DNA of 64,000 nt from Roseateles terrae (lineage in GTDB: Bacteria > Pseudomonadota > Gammaproteobacteria > Burkholderiales > Burkholderiaceae_C). Positions within the stretch are counted from its first letter, which is position 1. The number at the start of each line of letters is the position of its first letter. Positions 9,223 through 16,455 of the stretch are shown in pieces. The position numbers were made by a program, and so were the translations under genes. Under the pieces are notes generated by a model, which had not been told where the DNA came from, ran no database searches, and saw nothing but the letters and a program-made list of their open reading frames with translations. Location: NCBI RefSeq assembly GCF_014192155.1, contig NZ_JACHXO010000001.1, forward strand, positions 248,001-312,000, read 5' to 3'.

Positions 9223-9867
9223 TCAGTTCTCCTGCACCGGGTCTTCAAAAACGCCGGTCTGTTCAAAGGTCAGGCCCCAACGGGGGTGGGTCATCGAAAG
9301 GGTGAAGCGGAAATGGCCCTGGCCCAGATCGCGGTGCTCCACCCGACAGGTCCCGGGGCTCAGCCAGTCCGGCAGCCGCAGCCGCCACGGGCCCAGGCAC
9401 CACAGGTAATGCCGGCTTTGAAACACCAGCGCACCGTGGTCTTCCAGTACATCCAGCGCCATGGCGAGGCCACCGACGGTCCGCTCCAGCACGCCGTGGT
9501 CGGGGTGCATCTGCTTTACCGATCGGACGGTGCGGCGTCCGAGATGGCGGGTCCACATCACGCCGCCTTCGCCATCCGGTGCCACTTCCACGGCCACCGG
9601 AACGCCGGTGGCGCACTGCGGCACCAATGGCCCGCGAAACGGCACACTGAGCCAGGCCAGCAGCCGCCCCAGCCGGGAGCAGCGAAGGTCCAGCAGGCCT
9701 TCGTAGCGGACCGGTTGCACATGGGTGCCAAAGCGGCGCTGAACGGCGGGATGCAGCCGGGACCAGGCCGGGGCGCCCATCAGCGCGGCCAGGTCCAGTA
9801 CGGGGGCAGGGCAGTCCGCCGGAGCGCGGCGCGCGGCGGAGGGGAGGCGGGCGTGGAAGAGGTTCAT
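9223..9867 (-). CDS. DUF4166 domain protein
   Basis: A protein of 214 residues, with the start at 9867 (MNLFHARLP) preceded by GGAAGAAG. The middle and C-terminal parts match the DUF4166 pattern: conserved FxRHLG-like segment, GLAMALDV, and HYLWCLGPWRLRLPDWL, with a beta-rich end. The function of the family is unknown. It forms a tight two-gene operon with the TIGR01777 epimerase downstream, which is the usual partner. Confidence 0.75.
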   Translation of the reverse strand: MNLFHARLPSAARRAPADCPAPVLDLAALMGAPAWSRLHPAVQRRFGTHVQPVRYEGLLDLRCSRLGRLLAWLSVPFRGPLVPQCATGVPVAVEVAPDGEGGVMWTRHLGRRTVRSVKQMHPDHGVLERTVGGLAMALDVLEDHGALVFQSRHYLWCLGPWRLRLPDWLSPGTCRVEHRDLGQGHFRFTLSMTHPRWGLTFEQTGVFEDPVQEN

Positions 9868-10008
9868 GCTTCTTCCATTGCGAGAAGCGGGCCAGCCCGG
9901 CGCGCATTCGCAAGCCATTGATTCGAATGAAGAAATTCAAAAGAACCGGTCGCTGCTGTTCCTCTCGTATACAGTCGCGCACCGGAGAACTGTCAACGAC
10001 GTATACAC

Positions 10009-11967
10009 ATGCTGCTGCGCATCACGATGGGGGTATCGCTGCTGGAAACGCTGCTTCTCGTGGGCGTGTTGCTGGCCTGGGCGGACCGTGTGGCGGGCGG
10101 ACGTGTGCTGGCAGCATTTCTCGCAGCGTTTGGCCTGTGGGTGGTGGGCAATGAGCTGCCCAACTGGTGGGGCCCGTCGTCGGAAACGCTGGCGCTGCAC
10201 CTGCTCGCCACGGCCCCGCTGACCTCGGCGGTGTTCTTCCATTTTTGCGTCGTCTTCTGCCGTGCCCCGCTGGACCGGCGCTGGATCGGCGCTGGTTATG
10301 CACTGGGCGCCGTGGCGGTGGTCGCCTCGCAGGTGCTTCTGCCTGCCCGGTTTCTGGACCATCCCGACATTGGTCGCCTCGCGGTGGCCCAGCCTGCCGC
10401 CATCATTCCGAGTGCGTCCTGGGTCATTCTGGGGACGGCGGGCGTGGCGGTTCTGATTCACGCCCTGATGCGCCGGCGCCGGGAGGAGGGCGGTCCTGCG
10501 CGGGCCCAGGTGGCGGCCGTGACGGCGTCCTGCCTGTGGGGGCTGATCTGCATTGGCGGCTATGCCATTGCGCTGCTGGACTGGCCGATCTATCCGTTTC
10601 CGCTGCTGGCACTGCCGCTCTACCCCTTGATGCTGGTCTACGGCATCTTGCGATACGGGGTGTTTGTGGCCAATGCCTGGGCGGGTCGCGCGCTGGTCTG
10701 GACCTTGCTCCTTGCGGTAGGCGTGGCGATTGTGGGGCTGATGCCTTTGCTGCTGCCGTTTGAATCGCGCTGGCTGAATGGATTGGCCGTGGCGGCGGGG
10801 TGTCTCGCCCTGAATGGCCCCGTCCGTCGATTCGTTCAGCGGCTCATTTACCCTGGCGGCGAAGTCAGTGCCCAGGACATCGCGGCATGGCGAGTGGAAC
10901 TCGCCAGGAGCGACAGCTTCGACACGCTCTCCGCCACTGCCAGCCAATTGCTGACGGCGCGTGTCGGGGTTCCCACGCGCGTGTGGATCGATGACACCGA
11001 CATCGACACCGACACCGACACCGACGCCAGCAGCCGTACTCGCGCGACCCCCAGCCCAGGCCCGAGCACTCGCCTCAGCAGCGCCGCCGAGTCCGAGAAT
11101 GCCGCCTCTGCAGCGCGTGTGCCGTCGCCCTCGTGGCAGACCTTTGAGTCGGCCCCCCCACCGCACCCTGCGCAGGAGCAGCAACCTGAACTGAGATTGC
11201 ATCGCCACCACGGCCTCTGGACGTCCACCTGGACCGGCTGGGAAGCGGCGCCTCCGGGTCCTCGCCAGGCTGCAGAGCTGTTCGCCAGCGCCCTCATCGA
11301 CGCCGCTCGCGATGTTGCCCAGGCCCAGGCCGCCGCCATCCGTGAGCGGGAGCGGCAGGTGCAGGCCCGCCTCGCGGAATTGGGCGCACTGGCCGCCACC
11401 GTGGCGCACGACATCCGCAACCCGCTGAACATCATCGGCATGGCGGTGGCGATGGCGCCTGCGGACACCCGCCAGGAGGTCGGCACTCAGGTCGCCCGCA
11501 TCGCGCATCTGGCCAGCGACCTGCTTGACTACGCCAAACCCTGGAAGCTCCAGCCCGGCCGTTTTGACCTCACTGCGCTGGCCCGCACGCTGGCGCGACG
11601 GGAGCCCGGCGTGCGCCTGTCACCGGCGTGGCCGGACACCCTCTGGGTGGAGCGCCTCGACCCACGACGGCTTGAACAGGCGCTGGTCAACCTCATCGAG
11701 AACGCCCGTGGGGCGTCCGCCGAGGGCTGTGTCATCGACATCGACATCGACGCTTCTCATGTGCACCTCCACGTCTGCGACAACGGCAGCGGCGTCCCGC
11801 AGGATCTGCGCGACCGCCTTTTCGAACCCTTCGCTTCCCGCAGCAGTGGCGGCACGGGTCTCGGGCTGGCCATCGTCGCCCGGGTCGCCCAGGCCCATCA
11901 AGGGCGTGTCGCCCTGACTGACCGCGCGCCCTGGCGCACCTGCTTCTCGCTGGAGCTTCCACGATGA
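10009..11967 (+). CDS. Membrane sensor histidine kinase
   Basis: The product has 652 residues. About seven or eight hydrophobic helices fill residues 1-270 (7TM-type sensor region). They are followed by a variable cytoplasmic segment containing an Asp-Thr repeat and a Ser/Pro-rich linker (about 327-400), then a dimerisation/phosphoacceptor helix ATVAHDIRNPLN with the predicted phospho-His. The ATPase domain shows the N box (NLIENARGA), G1 (DNGSGVP) and G2 (GGTGLGLAIV). Its stop overlaps the start of the response regulator by 4 bp, so the two form a two-component pair. Both lie directly before the RiPP precursor promoter and may help control it. That link is inference from position only. Confidence 0.88.
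   Translation: MLLRITMGVSLLETLLLVGVLLAWADRVAGGRVLAAFLAAFGLWVVGNELPNWWGPSSETLALHLLATAPLTSAVFFHFCVVFCRAPLDRRWIGAGYALGAVAVVASQVLLPARFLDHPDIGRLAVAQPAAIIPSASWVILGTAGVAVLIHALMRRRREEGGPARAQVAAVTASCLWGLICIGGYAIALLDWPIYPFPLLALPLYPLMLVYGILRYGVFVANAWAGRALVWTLLLAVGVAIVGLMPLLLPFESRWLNGLAVAAGCLALNGPVRRFVQRLIYPGGEVSAQDIAAWRVELARSDSFDTLSATASQLLTARVGVPTRVWIDDTDIDTDTDTDASSRTRATPSPGPSTRLSSAAESENAASAARVPSPSWQTFESAPPPHPAQEQQPELRLHRHHGLWTSTWTGWEAAPPGPRQAAELFASALIDAARDVAQAQAAAIRERERQVQARLAELGALAATVAHDIRNPLNIIGMAVAMAPADTRQEVGTQVARIAHLASDLLDYAKPWKLQPGRFDLTALARTLARREPGVRLSPAWPDTLWVERLDPRRLEQALVNLIENARGASAEGCVIDIDIDASHVHLHVCDNGSGVPQDLRDRLFEPFASRSSGGTGLGLAIVARVAQAHQGRVALTDRAPWRTCFSLELPR
10993..11028 (+). repeat. Hexanucleotide repeat (GACACC-like, six units)
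   Basis: Six consecutive GAC-NYC units encode DTDIDTDTDTDA in the linker of the histidine kinase. Units differ at one or two bases, so slippage is possible without frameshift. Confidence 0.85.
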
Positions 11968-13403
11968 CCGTCCCGACGACTGCCTCGATGAGCCCCTCGA
12001 CCCTGCCCGCGCTTGCGACCGAATCACCTGGCCGCGTGCTGCTCGTCGACGACGAACCCGCCTTCCAGCGACTGGGGGGAGCCTTCCTGCGCAACCTCGG
12101 TCAGGAGGTCACCGTGGCCGGCGACGCCGATCAGGCGCTCGAAGCCTTCGCCACGGTCCGACCCGAGCTCGTCCTGCTGGACCTCGCCATGCCTCCCAGC
12201 ATGGATCCCGAGCAGGGCCTCGCGCTGATTGCACGCTTCGCCGGCGTGCCGGTGGTGGTCCTTACCGGCCACGCCGACCACGAACTCGCCCTGCGCGCCG
12301 CCGACCTGGGCGCCTGGGACTTTCTCCCCAAGCCCATCGATCCGGATCTGCTCCGCTTCGTGGTCACCCGCGCGCTGCGCAAACACCGGCTGGACCAGGA
12401 ACTCCAGCAGCTCCGCCAGCAGCAGGGCGAGGAAGCCATGGGGCTGCTCGGCCAGGCGCCGGTCATGCAATCGCTGCGTGCCATGATCCGCCGCGTGGCG
12501 CCGACGCAGGTCAACGTCCTGGTGCTCGGCCCGACCGGCACCGGCAAGGAACTGGTGGCCCGCGCGCTGCATGAGCATGGCCGCCAGCCGACGGCGCCCT
12601 TTGTGCCGGTGCACTGCGGCGCGCTCTCGGCCGAGCTGTTGGAAAGCGAGCTCTTCGGCCATCTCAAGGGCAGCTTCACAGGCGCCTATCGCGACCAGCC
12701 GGGGCTGGTTGAAGTGGCGCGCGGCGGAACGCTCTTCCTGGACGAAGTGGGCGAGATGCCCGCAGCCATGCAGGTCAAACTGCTCCGCTTCCTGCAGGAA
12801 GGCAGCTTCATGCCGGTCGGTGGACGCGCTCTGCGCACCAGCGAGGTCCGGGTGGTGGCCGCGACCCATCGTGACCTCGAAGCGATGGTGCGGACGGGTG
12901 ACTTCCGCGAAGACCTCTACTACCGCTTGAAAGGCGTGGTGCTGCGCACGCCGGCGCTCGCCGAACGTCGTCCGGATGTGCCGCTGCTGGCGGCACGCTT
13001 TGCGCAGATGCGCGGGGTGGGCATCTCGAGCAGCGCCATGGCCTGGCTCGGTGCCTGCGACTGGCCGGGCAATGTGCGAGAACTCAAGGCGGTCGTCGAA
13101 GCCGCGGCGGCCCTGCTGCTGCCCGGGCAGAGCGACCTGGATGCGGAGGTGCTGGCCCTGGCGGCCGGTGTGGACCTTGGCCCGGCATCGGCGCTCCCAG
13201 GACATGGGAGCGGGGCAGGCAGTGCAGTCGGCGCGGTCGGCGAGCCGGGTGGCCTGCTCGACGCCGCGCTGACGGAACTGGAACGTCGCCTCATCAGCGA
13301 AGCGATGCAGGCCAGCGGCGGCAACCAGTCCGAGGCCGCGCGGCGGCTGGGGGTCTCGCGCGTGGGCCTGATCAAGAAGCTGGGTCGCCTCGGCTTGAAG
13401 TAA
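11964..13403 (+). CDS. Sigma54-dependent response regulator (NtrC/AtoC type)
   Basis: A protein of 479 residues. The receiver domain (about residues 20-140) has the acidic pair (VDDE), a phospho-Asp in LVLLDLAMPP and a Lys in FLPKPID. The AAA+ domain (about 155-380) carries Walker A as GPTGTGKE (GESGTGKE is usual), the sigma54-contact loop as GSFTGA (GAFTGA is usual) and Walker B LFLDEVGEMP. A Fis-type helix-turn-helix closes the protein (EAARRLGVSRVGLIKKL). It is coupled to the upstream kinase by a 4-bp overlap. Targets are unknown. The first candidate is the RiPP cluster starting 310 bp downstream. Confidence 0.9.
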   Translation: MTVPTTASMSPSTLPALATESPGRVLLVDDEPAFQRLGGAFLRNLGQEVTVAGDADQALEAFATVRPELVLLDLAMPPSMDPEQGLALIARFAGVPVVVLTGHADHELALRAADLGAWDFLPKPIDPDLLRFVVTRALRKHRLDQELQQLRQQQGEEAMGLLGQAPVMQSLRAMIRRVAPTQVNVLVLGPTGTGKELVARALHEHGRQPTAPFVPVHCGALSAELLESELFGHLKGSFTGAYRDQPGLVEVARGGTLFLDEVGEMPAAMQVKLLRFLQEGSFMPVGGRALRTSEVRVVAATHRDLEAMVRTGDFREDLYYRLKGVVLRTPALAERRPDVPLLAARFAQMRGVGISSSAMAWLGACDWPGNVRELKAVVEAAAALLLPGQSDLDAEVLALAAGVDLGPASALPGHGSGAGSAVGAVGEPGGLLDAALTELERRLISEAMQASGGNQSEAARRLGVSRVGLIKKLGRLGLK

Positions 13404-13505
13404 ATCGCCGCCACGGCTTGAGGGGATGCTCCGCCGCGCGGCTTGAGGTGGCAGGCCACCCTGGCCATCCATCACCGGCCGCCACGGTCGGTGGCAGTCG
13501 CCCGA

Positions 13506-13521
13506 CTGCAGCTTCTGACAG
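13506..13521 (+). promoter_or_regulatory. Distal lux-box-like site
   Basis: CTGCAGCTTCTGACAG has the form CTG-N10-CAG and agrees with the proximal site in 12 of 16 bases. The two sites lie 17 bp apart centre to centre. It could be a second LuxR-type dimer site. Confidence 0.5.
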
Positions 13522-13522
13522 G

Positions 13523-13543
13523 CTGCAGGGTTTGACAGTTGAG
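13523..13543 (+). promoter_or_regulatory. Proximal lux-box-like site of the RiPP cluster
   Basis: CTGCAGGGTTTGACAG followed by TTGAG. It matches the site before luxI (33240-33260) in 20 of 21 bases. Its dyad centre lies about 43 bp before the predicted transcription start, the position of a LuxR activator overlapping the -35 region. The CTG-N10-CAG shape is shared with LexA boxes, but the central bases lack the AT-rich LexA core. Confidence 0.75.
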
Positions 13544-13567
13544 CACGCGGGACGCGTTGCCAAGAAT
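13539..13567 (+). promoter_or_regulatory. Predicted promoter of the RiPP precursors
   Basis: -35 TTGAGC (13539-13544), a 17-bp spacer and -10 AAGAAT (13562-13567). The luxI promoter has the same arrangement (TTGAGG, 17 bp, GAGGAT). The weak -10 fits an activator-dependent promoter. Confidence 0.55.
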
Positions 13568-13713
13568 GACTTCACCGACAGCACGAATCCCCAGCGTGGC
13601 CGGCACGCCGGGGGATCGCAGCCGTCAGTCACCGGCGCGCCGCTTTGAAGTCTTGGGTATGTGCAAGCGCGCGCCAAGTGCCCCATCCCGCACATGCCAT
13701 TCAAGGACTGTCA

Positions 13714-13917
13714 ATGCAATCCGACATCACTCCGAAGGAAGAGTCCTGGGACGAAGAACCGGCGCTCGACCTGTTCACCGAAGAGCTGGATCCGAAGCTG
13801 AACGCCATGCAGGCGGTGGCGGCGTCCGCGTCGACCATCGGCAGCAGCACGTCGTTCTCGACGGCCGGTGCCTGCCTGTGCTCGTTCGGCACGATCGGCA
13901 GCGCCTGCACGGCCTGA
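13714..13917 (+). CDS. RiPP precursor peptide 1 (thiopeptide-like)
   Basis: The peptide has 67 residues. The start at 13714 is chosen over one at 13645 because of the ribosome site AAGGA and because the leader then aligns with precursor 2. The leader (about residues 1-34) is acidic and contains LDLFTEELDPKLNAMQA; precursor 2 shares LF-x2-EL-x4-NAMQA. The core after MQA is about 33 residues with 13 Ser/Thr and 3 Cys, ends in ACTA and has almost no charged residues. This fits a substrate for dehydration and azole formation by the enzymes encoded downstream. The exact leader cleavage site cannot be fixed. A cut after NAMQA is the simplest guess. Confidence 0.88.
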   Translation: MQSDITPKEESWDEEPALDLFTEELDPKLNAMQAVAASASTIGSSTSFSTAGACLCSFGTIGSACTA

Positions 13918-13934
13918 TCCGTCCGCATTGAACG

Positions 13935-13951
13935 GCCGCCCTCGCGGCGGC
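13935..13951 (+). repeat. Hairpin between the two precursor genes
   Basis: GCCGCC-CTCGC-GGCGGC, a 6-bp perfect stem without a T run. It may tune the relative amounts of the two precursors or protect the mRNA. Confidence 0.5.
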
Positions 13952-13987
13952 TGACCTCTCACACACCATCATCCCTGGAGTCACACC

Positions 13988-14203
13988 ATGACCAACCCCC
14001 AGATCACCCCTGTCTCCACCGTCGCCACCGACACCGACGACCTGGCCCACATGGACCTGTTCGCCGACGAACTCGACGACCGTGTGAATGCCATGCAGGC
14101 TTCGGGCTCCGTCTCGTCGGCCACCTGCATCAGCTCGGCCTCCTGCGCCGGGACGTCGAGCGCGTCCTGTGCCTGCAGCGCCAGCACGCTCTGCTCGGCC
14201 TGA
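13988..14203 (+). CDS. RiPP precursor peptide 2 (thiopeptide-like)
   Basis: A 71-residue peptide with ribosome site TGGAG. The leader contains MDLFADELDDRVNAMQA, clearly related to precursor 1. The core of 33 residues after MQA starts with SGSVSS and has 16 Ser/Thr and 5 Cys, more Cys than precursor 1. It ends in LCSA; C-terminal Ser-Ala ends are known among thiopeptides. The two cores have equal length but different Cys spacing, so the cluster probably makes two related products, or a two-part one, with one set of enzymes. Confidence 0.9.
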   Translation: MTNPQITPVSTVATDTDDLAHMDLFADELDDRVNAMQASGSVSSATCISSASCAGTSSASCACSASTLCSA

Positions 14204-14398
14204 AGGCACGGTCCAGGACACCACCTCGGACCGTGTCGTCACGCACGACACCCACCACACCGAGCGCGGCCGCCTCGTGGCCGCGCTCATCCCCAGCCCT
14301 TCGTCCAACGGCAGGACGCTGGTCGGCCACGACCGGAGACGCGGGTTCGACCCCCGCAGGGCAGCTCAGGACCGGGTTGAAACCGGTGAGGGACCCTC
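14204..14398 (+). ncRNA. Highly structured spacer between precursors and enzymes
   Basis: Nearly the whole spacer can pair. Hairpin 1 (14207-14214 with 14228-14235, 8 bp) and hairpin 2 (GTGTCGT-CACGC-ACGACAC, 14233-14251) share three bases, so they exclude each other. Hairpin 3 is a 10-bp perfect stem, GAGCGCGGCC/GGCCGCGCTC (14262-14288). A tRNA-like fold fills 14294-14365, and a last stem ACCGG/CCGGT lies at 14371-14387, just before the ribosome site of the first enzyme gene. No T run follows any stem. I infer an attenuator or processing region that keeps precursor mRNA in excess over enzyme mRNA. Confidence 0.6.
14294..14365 (+). ncRNA. tRNA-like cloverleaf (unusual or pseudo-tRNA)
   Basis: 72 nt fold as a canonical-length tRNA. 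The acceptor CAGCCCT/AGGGCAG has six of seven pairs. T8 is present. The D arm is GTCC-AACGGCA-GGAC with the GG pair, and the T arm is GCGGG-TTCGACC-CCCGC with a perfect stem. The anticodon arm is CTGGT/ACCGG with an 8-nt loop CGGCCACG. A 7-nt loop would place GCC in the anticodon position but with G33 instead of U33 and two stem mismatches. CCA is not encoded (CTCA follows). It is probably tRNA-derived but unlikely to be a normal elongator. It lies inside a pathway whose dehydratase should use glutamyl-tRNA. Confidence 0.6.
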
Positions 14399-15115
14399 AT
14401 GGACACGCTTCTTCCGGGAGCCGATGCTCCCCTGCGCCTGACCCTGTTGCATGGCCGCCGTGACCTTCCATTGGCACAGGCGCTGGCCGCGCCAGGCCCT
14501 CAGAGTGATCTGCCTGCCGCCAGCGCTGCTGCCGCCCGCTTCGTGATCGACACGGTCGAGGTGAACGCGGACGACGCCCTGGTCGTGGCCCGGCAACTGG
14601 CCGAGGATCATCAGCTGGCGCTCTTCATCGACCGCGACGGCCAGCGCGATGGCTGCGGCGAGACCGCCCTGCGCATCAACCAGCTGTGGCAGCAGCGGCA
14701 ACATCCCGGACTGTTCCTGCTGCGCAGTGGTCGCGGTGACGAGCTGGTGGCCGTGCGCCATCCCGGGCAGTCCTCCTGCCTTCAGTGCTGGCATGCCCAG
14801 TTGCAGAACTTCCCATGGCTGCAGGGCGATAGTGCCGCTGACGACGCTGACGACGCTCACGACCCTCACGCGGCATTCGACACCGCCGCGTCGGGTCTCC
14901 ACGCCACGACGGCAGACCTGGCCGCAGCCCTGCGCCGCGCGCTGCAGACGCTGTGGCAGTCCCCGACCGCCCTGGAAGGCGAAGTCCTGCGCCTGGGGCC
15001 TGACGGCATGCCGCGCCGCATCCGCATGCTGCGCGACCCGATCTGCCCGCACTGCACCGACTGGTCGCGCCGACCGACCCAGGCGTTCTACGTTCAATCC
15101 ACGGAGGCCGCATGA
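14399..15115 (+). CDS. Small E1/ThiF-like zinc protein of the RiPP cluster
   Basis: The protein has 238 residues. Two Cys pairs, C127-x2-C130 (SSCLQCWH) and C216-x2-C219 (PICPHC), match the structural zinc site of ThiF/E1-like partner proteins of YcaO cyclodehydratases. The expected N-terminal leader-binding winged helix is not obvious, so it may be a shortened partner or scaffold. It overlaps the YcaO gene by 4 bp (ATGA). Function is inferred from the Cys pairs and position. Primary similarity to known families is weak. Confidence 0.6.
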   Translation: MDTLLPGADAPLRLTLLHGRRDLPLAQALAAPGPQSDLPAASAAAARFVIDTVEVNADDALVVARQLAEDHQLALFIDRDGQRDGCGETALRINQLWQQRQHPGLFLLRSGRGDELVAVRHPGQSSCLQCWHAQLQNFPWLQGDSAADDADDAHDPHAAFDTAASGLHATTADLAAALRRALQTLWQSPTALEGEVLRLGPDGMPRRIRMLRDPICPHCTDWSRRPTQAFYVQSTEAA

Positions 15116-16455
15116 GCAGCACCGGCTATCTCAGCGCCGAGGAGCTTCTGACGCGCGTTGCCCCGCTGGTCGACGGCCGCACCGGGCTGATCGGTCCCAC
15201 CAGCGAGGTCTATCTGGAGCCTGGCAATCCCGAGATCATCGTCTACAGCTCGATGCTGTCCGATCTCACCCAGGCGCTGCCCCACATCACGTTGAAGAAC
15301 GAGGACGGTCTGCCGATGGCCGGCTCAGGATCTTCCACCACCCGGGACTATGCGCAGGCCAAGGCCCTGTGCGAAGGGCTGGAGCGCTACTGCAACATCT
15401 CCTTCGACCCGGCCTCGGTGATCACCGCCAGCCGTGACGAGCTGGGCGACGAGGCCATCGACCTCGACCTCTTCGCCTGCGGCCACGACGAGGAATACGC
15501 GGCCCCGTTCACCACCCAGACCCGCGCTCGCGCCGACCAGCCGATGCGCTGGGTCAAGGGGTATTCGCTGACGCAGGGGCGGCCGCTGTACCTGCCGTTC
15601 TCCACCGTCTACATCAGCTCGCCCTATGAATGGGCGGCCGAGGCTTTCAGCATTCCCATTTCCACTGGCAGCGCGCTGGCCGCCAACTATGAGCGGGCAG
15701 TGGTCAGTGCGGCGCTGGAGGTGATGGAGCGGGATGCGCTGTCGCTCACCTGGCTGCAGAAGCTGCCGCTGCGCCGCATCGACGTCTCCCGGAGCCGCAA
15801 CCGGGAGCTGCTGGACCGCATGGCGCTGATCGAAAAGACCGGCATCCAGCAGTACTTCTTCGATGCCACCACCGACCTGGGCTTTCCCACCGCCTACCTG
15901 CTGCAATGGGCGCCGGACCGCGACCTGGCGATGCTGGTGATGGCGGCCAGCCGTTACGACATCGAGAGCGCCATGATCCGCGTGATGGACGAAGCCTCGT
16001 CCTCCCGCAGCGCGCTCACCCGCCTGGCCCGGCAGCCGCCGCTGTATGACCCGAACGACTTCCGCAGCTTCACTCGGCTGACCGACGGCGCTGTCTATTA
16101 CGCCGATCCGGCCCGCAAGCACGCCTTCGACTTCCTGATGGAAGGGACCGGACGCGTGCATGTGGATGAGATTCCCTCGCTGCCGGCGACGGATGCGCGG
16201 GTGATGCTGGACGAGCTCGTGCGCCGGTTCCGCGAGCGAGGGCTGGAACTGAGCGTGGTGGACATCACGGCCCCCCCGATCGCCGACTGCGGCCTGCGCG
16301 CCGTACGGGTGATCGCCCCGCAGCTGCTGCCGCTCTCGGTTAACTACAACCTGAAGTACGGGGGCACGCCGCGCCTGTATGACGCACCACGCCGCATGGG
16401 GCATCCCTCCCATGCGTTCGACCAGCTCAACCCCTGGCCTCAACCATTTGCGTGA
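15112..16455 (+). CDS. YcaO cyclodehydratase (azoline-forming)
   Basis: A stand-alone YcaO protein of 447 residues. The nucleotide-binding region reads AGSGSSTTRDYAQAKALCEGLERYC (split here as AGSGSSTT, about residue 68 on, then CEGLERY), with ALEVMERDA near 205. The C-terminus is NPWPQPFA, which contains the P-x-P-x-P tail typical of azoline-forming YcaO enzymes that act with an E1-like partner. It should use ATP to convert Cys (and perhaps Ser/Thr) of the two core peptides to thiazoline or oxazoline. It overlaps the previous gene by 4 bp, and the next gene may begin with GTG overlapping its stop. Confidence 0.93.
   Translation: MSSTGYLSAEELLTRVAPLVDGRTGLIGPTSEVYLEPGNPEIIVYSSMLSDLTQALPHITLKNEDGLPMAGSGSSTTRDYAQAKALCEGLERYCNISFDPASVITASRDELGDEAIDLDLFACGHDEEYAAPFTTQTRARADQPMRWVKGYSLTQGRPLYLPFSTVYISSPYEWAAEAFSIPISTGSALAANYERAVVSAALEVMERDALSLTWLQKLPLRRIDVSRSRNRELLDRMALIEKTGIQQYFFDATTDLGFPTAYLLQWAPDRDLAMLVMAASRYDIESAMIRVMDEASSSRSALTRLARQPPLYDPNDFRSFTRLTDGAVYYADPARKHAFDFLMEGTGRVHVDEIPSLPATDARVMLDELVRRFRERGLELSVVDITAPPIADCGLRAVRVIAPQLLPLSVNYNLKYGGTPRLYDAPRRMGHPSHAFDQLNPWPQPFA

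Larger units (their letters stand above)
13404..13713. promoter_or_regulatory. Control region upstream of the RiPP precursors
   Basis: 310 bp without a gene between the response regulator and precursor 1. It contains two tandem lux-box-like sites (13506-13521 and 13523-13538), a matched -35/-10 pair at 13539-13567 and a leader of about 140 nt before the ATG at 13714. A short inverted repeat (GGTGGC-AG-GCCACC) near 13446-13460 could end the two-component transcript. Confidence 0.7.

Noticed and set aside
13506-13538. Reading the CTG-N10-CAG sites as LexA boxes
   Set aside because: They lack CTGT at the left arm and an AT-rich centre, and the near-identical copy stands before luxI with luxR beside it. 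The true LexA-like site in the window (37189) looks different. Not fully excluded.
13645-13713. Longer start for precursor 1
   Set aside because: The extra 23 residues have no counterpart in precursor 2, and the ATG at 13714 has a better ribosome site.
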